DNA of 43,268 bases from Tilletiaria anomala UBC 951 (lineage: Eukaryota; Basidiomycota; Exobasidiomycetes; Georgefischeriales; Tilletiariaceae). Under the pieces are notes generated by a model. It made no database searches. It saw nothing but the letters and a program-made list of their open reading frames with translations, and was not told the DNA's origin. The DNA lies in NCBI RefSeq assembly GCF_000711695.1, contig NW_013546892.1, positions 1 to 43,268 of the forward strand, read 5' to 3'. Shown piece by piece: positions 40,756 through 43,268 of this stretch; position 1 is the first letter of the stretch; each line of letters opens with the position of its first letter. A program made the translations under genes and the position numbers.

Positions 40756-43071
40756 ATGGACTCGTTCCACGGCACGGATGCGGCAAGCGGTGCCGTGTCC
40801 GGCTTGGACGGGCTAGATGATTGGACCAGCAGCTGGCTCAACGAGGGCTTTGGATCATTCGCAGGGGACGGCGCTGGGTTAGGCAACGATGGGACCCCGA
40901 ACAACCATCTTGCCGCAGGTGGCCAAGATGCTGCACCATCCACCAAGATGAACGGCACATACACCAAACCCTCAATGCATAGTAGCACAACAGACACCTT
41001 TGTCCACAAAGCGTCTGCTCAAGCATCTGGAGTCGCCAGCAACAACGGACACTCGTCATCCTCGTTGTCTTCTTTACCGGACGCATCCAGTTCCCCCCCG
41101 CTCGTTGCTGCATCCAAACCAAGCAGCGACAGCGATCGAGGTGGCGAAAGCTTGTCATCCGACATGTCGAGCACGATGCAGGCTGCAGCGGCCGCATCGA
41201 CGTACCCGCTTGTCCAGCCGTATCCGGCAGTCACGAATGCTTCGGCAACCGCCAAGGCCGTCGACGGAGCCGTCAATGGCCTCGCTGGTGCCGCTAGCAG
41301 CACCAACGGCAGCGGTCTGGATACTGATTCCAAGGCGGCTCCAGATACCGAGGCGAACGGAGCGGCGTCCGAGACATCCTCCGACGCGGTGCGCGGTGCG
41401 CGAGGCCGCAAAAGATCCGCCGATCACGGCGACGCTGCACCTTCCTCGTCAGCTGCACCTGCATCGACAGGTTCACAGGCTTCCGCGGGGACAAAGAGAT
41501 CGCGGATAGAAAATAAAGCCGAGGCGGCAGCGGCTGATGCCGACATCAGTGACAGTCCGGAGATTGTTGGCGTCCGAGATCCCACTGCCGCTGTGGGAGA
41601 GGCGGGTGGCGCAAATGCCACTGCAGCCGGCCATGGAGCAAGTGAGAATGCTGAGCCCACCGTACCTGCGTCCGCTGCCAGCGGAGGGGGGGGCGAGCGA
41701 GGCGCCAAACGGCAACGATCCAACACCAACATATCTACTTCTTCCACATCCAACACCAGCGCTACCGGCCACTCTGCAGCAGCCGTGGCGTCCCTGGGGC
41801 GCAAAGGGAAAGAGGAGCATACTGGCAGGACGTCGCCGCCTTCTCCCCAGAGCGCAGCATCGGCTGCGGTGGCGACAGCCGCTGACCAGGAGCAGCAGCA
41901 AGAGGTAGCAGAGCGGCCAGGTCCGCCGCAGCAAGCTCAAGGCTCGCAGCTGATATCGCCAGAGGGTAGCAACGCGTGGGGCGAAGAAGCAACCAAGTGA
42001 GTACTCCGCAATGCTTTCAATTGCTTGAAAATTCCATGTTGACGGAATTTGACAACATCATCACTTTTGTGCGTCTTCTTCCTGCAGGATGGATATTTAC
42101 GTCTGGGACTATCTCTCGCGGAGAGGCTTGAAGAAGGCAGCGAAAGCGCTCGTAGATGAGGCAGGACTTCCGGAAACGCCGGAAGTGCCATTGCAGACGC
42201 CACAGGGGCTACTCTTCGAGTGAGTCCCGCAGTCACGAGCATGGCCTTTTGTGCAACTTGCACTCGCCGTACTGATTACCCCCAACTGGCCAATACGCAC
42301 TGTAGATACTGGTCGATCTTCTGGGACGTCTTCGCTTCACGCTCGGGGCGAGGCAGCACGAATGCGCTGACGTACCAGCGTTACATGGAGGCCAAGACGA
42401 TGCAGCGATACAACGAGGCTATGCGTCGGCATGAGAAGGAGACCGCCGCAGGGCACGCGGAACACGGCATCGTCGCGGTGCGGAGCGCGAACGATAGCCA
42501 GCGGTTCCCAAATGTCGTCATGGGCGGCAGTGCTGGTAATGCTTCGTCGCCCTGGCTCGTTGCGAATGGGCATGCTGGCCATTTGAGGAGCAGCGAGCCG
42601 CAAGGTGGCCAAGCCGGTGCATCGCTATCGCAACAGCAGCTGCCAAATCAGGCTCAGATGGTTGGCAGGCTCAGCATGCAGAATGCGGCGAGCGTTACAC
42701 AGGGGATCGGCTCCGCGAGTGGTGCTGCTGCTGCGGCCGCCGCCGCTGCCGCCGCTGCTGCTGCGCGAGCGTCCGAGCCTGGCGCCATTGGCGGGACGCC
42801 TGCGTGGCTCGCGCAGATGGCGCCGCAGCTGCAGCAGCACTTGCTTCTCGTCGCTGCGAGCCGCTCGAACCTCCCGCAGAGCGAGCTCAAGAACCTTTCG
42901 CCCGCCGCGCGCGTCTCGCTGATCAGCTCACTAGGGCCGGACATCATTCATGCCACGCAGCAGCGCTTCCAGGCGCAGAGCCGGTCCGTCGCCGACGCTG
43001 CCCGTGTGCCTGGTGCGTCGCCTTCCTCCGGAGGGTTGACGCTAGAACAGCAGCAACAACAGCAACAGCAG

Positions 43072-43109
<38 letters not shown>

Positions 43110-43227
43110 GCAAGCGCGCATGCAGCAACAGCAGTTGCTGATGCAGCGCCAGCTGCAAATGCAAAAGCTGATGCAACAGCAACAGCAACAGCAACAGCAG
43201 CAGCAGCAGGCACAAGCACAAGTACAA

Positions 43228-43268
<41 letters not shown>
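40756..43268 (+). CDS. FLO8: LisH/LUFS-domain transcriptional regulator, FLO8-like (partial, runs off right edge)
   Basis: Three exons in view (40756-41996, 42088-42219, 42306 to the edge) give at least 778 residues without a stop. The first ~410 residues are Ser/Ala/Gly-rich and disordered, with a basic GRKRSADH cluster. Residues from about 415 form the LisH/LUFS core: MDIYVWDYLSRRGLKKAAKA, then PLQTPQGLLFE joined across an intron to YWSIFWDVFASRS, as in yeast Flo8 and plant LEUNIG. Flo8-type proteins control filamentation, adhesion and virulence downstream of cAMP/PKA. Further on come an alanine run, then SNLPQSELKNLSP, and long glutamine tracts. The Flo8-like N-terminus in yeast is much shorter, so this long leader domain is lineage-specific. 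The C-terminus is outside the window. Confidence 0.85.
42719..42770 (+). repeat. Polyalanine-encoding GC-rich repeat in the FLO8-like gene
   Basis: Run of gct/gcg/gcc codons giving about 14 alanines in a row. Codons are mixed, so it is not a pure microsatellite and is probably more stable than the downstream CAG/CAA tract. Confidence 0.75.
43048..43268 (+). repeat. CAG/CAA polyglutamine tracts and (caggca)n hexamer repeat
   Basis: Two interrupted CAG/CAA tracts (about 43048-43110 and 43174-43209) encode runs of roughly 21 and 12 glutamines. They are followed by a hexanucleotide array of cag gca units encoding alternating Gln-Ala that reaches the window edge. Mixed CAG/CAA codons lie in the first tracts; the last array is nearly pure over seven or more units, so its length is likely polymorphic. 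It is in frame with the LisH regulator. Confidence 0.85.

Noticed and set aside
1-43268. Transposons, virus-derived elements, CRISPR arrays, biosynthetic clusters
   Set aside because: Looked for on both strands; no reverse transcriptase, integrase, transposase, capsid, terminal repeats, spacer arrays or clustered pathway genes were seen.

Overview
This window looks like ordinary euchromatin from an intron-rich, gene-dense fungus, most likely a basidiomycete, and possibly an Exobasidiomycetes-type member of Ustilaginomycotina. That placement is inferred from many short GT-AG introns (mostly 60-100 nt), short intergenic spaces and the mix of families; no marker gene fixes it. I resolved 19 protein-coding genes by joining exons so that frame and family motifs agree. 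I saw no tRNA, rRNA, CRISPR array, transposon or virus-derived element. All gene names rest on motifs recognised by eye, not on a database search.

Left part (1-16 kb): OGG1 (8-oxoguanine glycosylase, +); a NUG1/GNL3L-type ribosome-biogenesis GTPase (-) whose GTP-binding motifs are badly degenerate; a PA-TM-RING ubiquitin ligase with a vacuolar-type sorting motif (-); GLE1 (mRNA export, +); and a large AXL2-like cadherin-fold membrane protein (-). A 2 kb gene-free stretch follows.

Middle (16-27 kb): a probable peroxisomal acyl-CoA thioesterase (+) followed by a decayed tandem copy of its own 3' end; an acetoacetate-decarboxylase-like gene with an unresolved 5' end (-); BET3 (TRAPP, +); PUT2 (P5C dehydrogenase, -); TIM8 (-); NOP6 (+); and GMF1 (-).

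Right part (27-43 kb): a mitochondrial-type Gfo/Idh/MocA oxidoreductase (+) convergent with a lipoate-protein ligase (-); a DHA1-type MFS transporter (+); a small disordered PNRC/Edc1-like protein (-); DID2/CHMP1 (ESCRT-III, +); PRE3 (proteasome beta1, -); CNB1 (calcineurin B, +); and a LisH/FLO8-type regulator (+) that runs off the right edge in glutamine-rich repeats.

Most genes are housekeeping genes in divergent or convergent pairs, with no pathway cluster. The most unusual features are 11-nt microexons in three unrelated genes (TIM8, GMF1, CNB1), each required to restore the conserved reading frame, and the NUG1-like protein with altered G1, G3 and G4 motifs and a shortened G1-G3 spacing, which may be a pseudo-GTPase. 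No multi-gene undescribed system was found.
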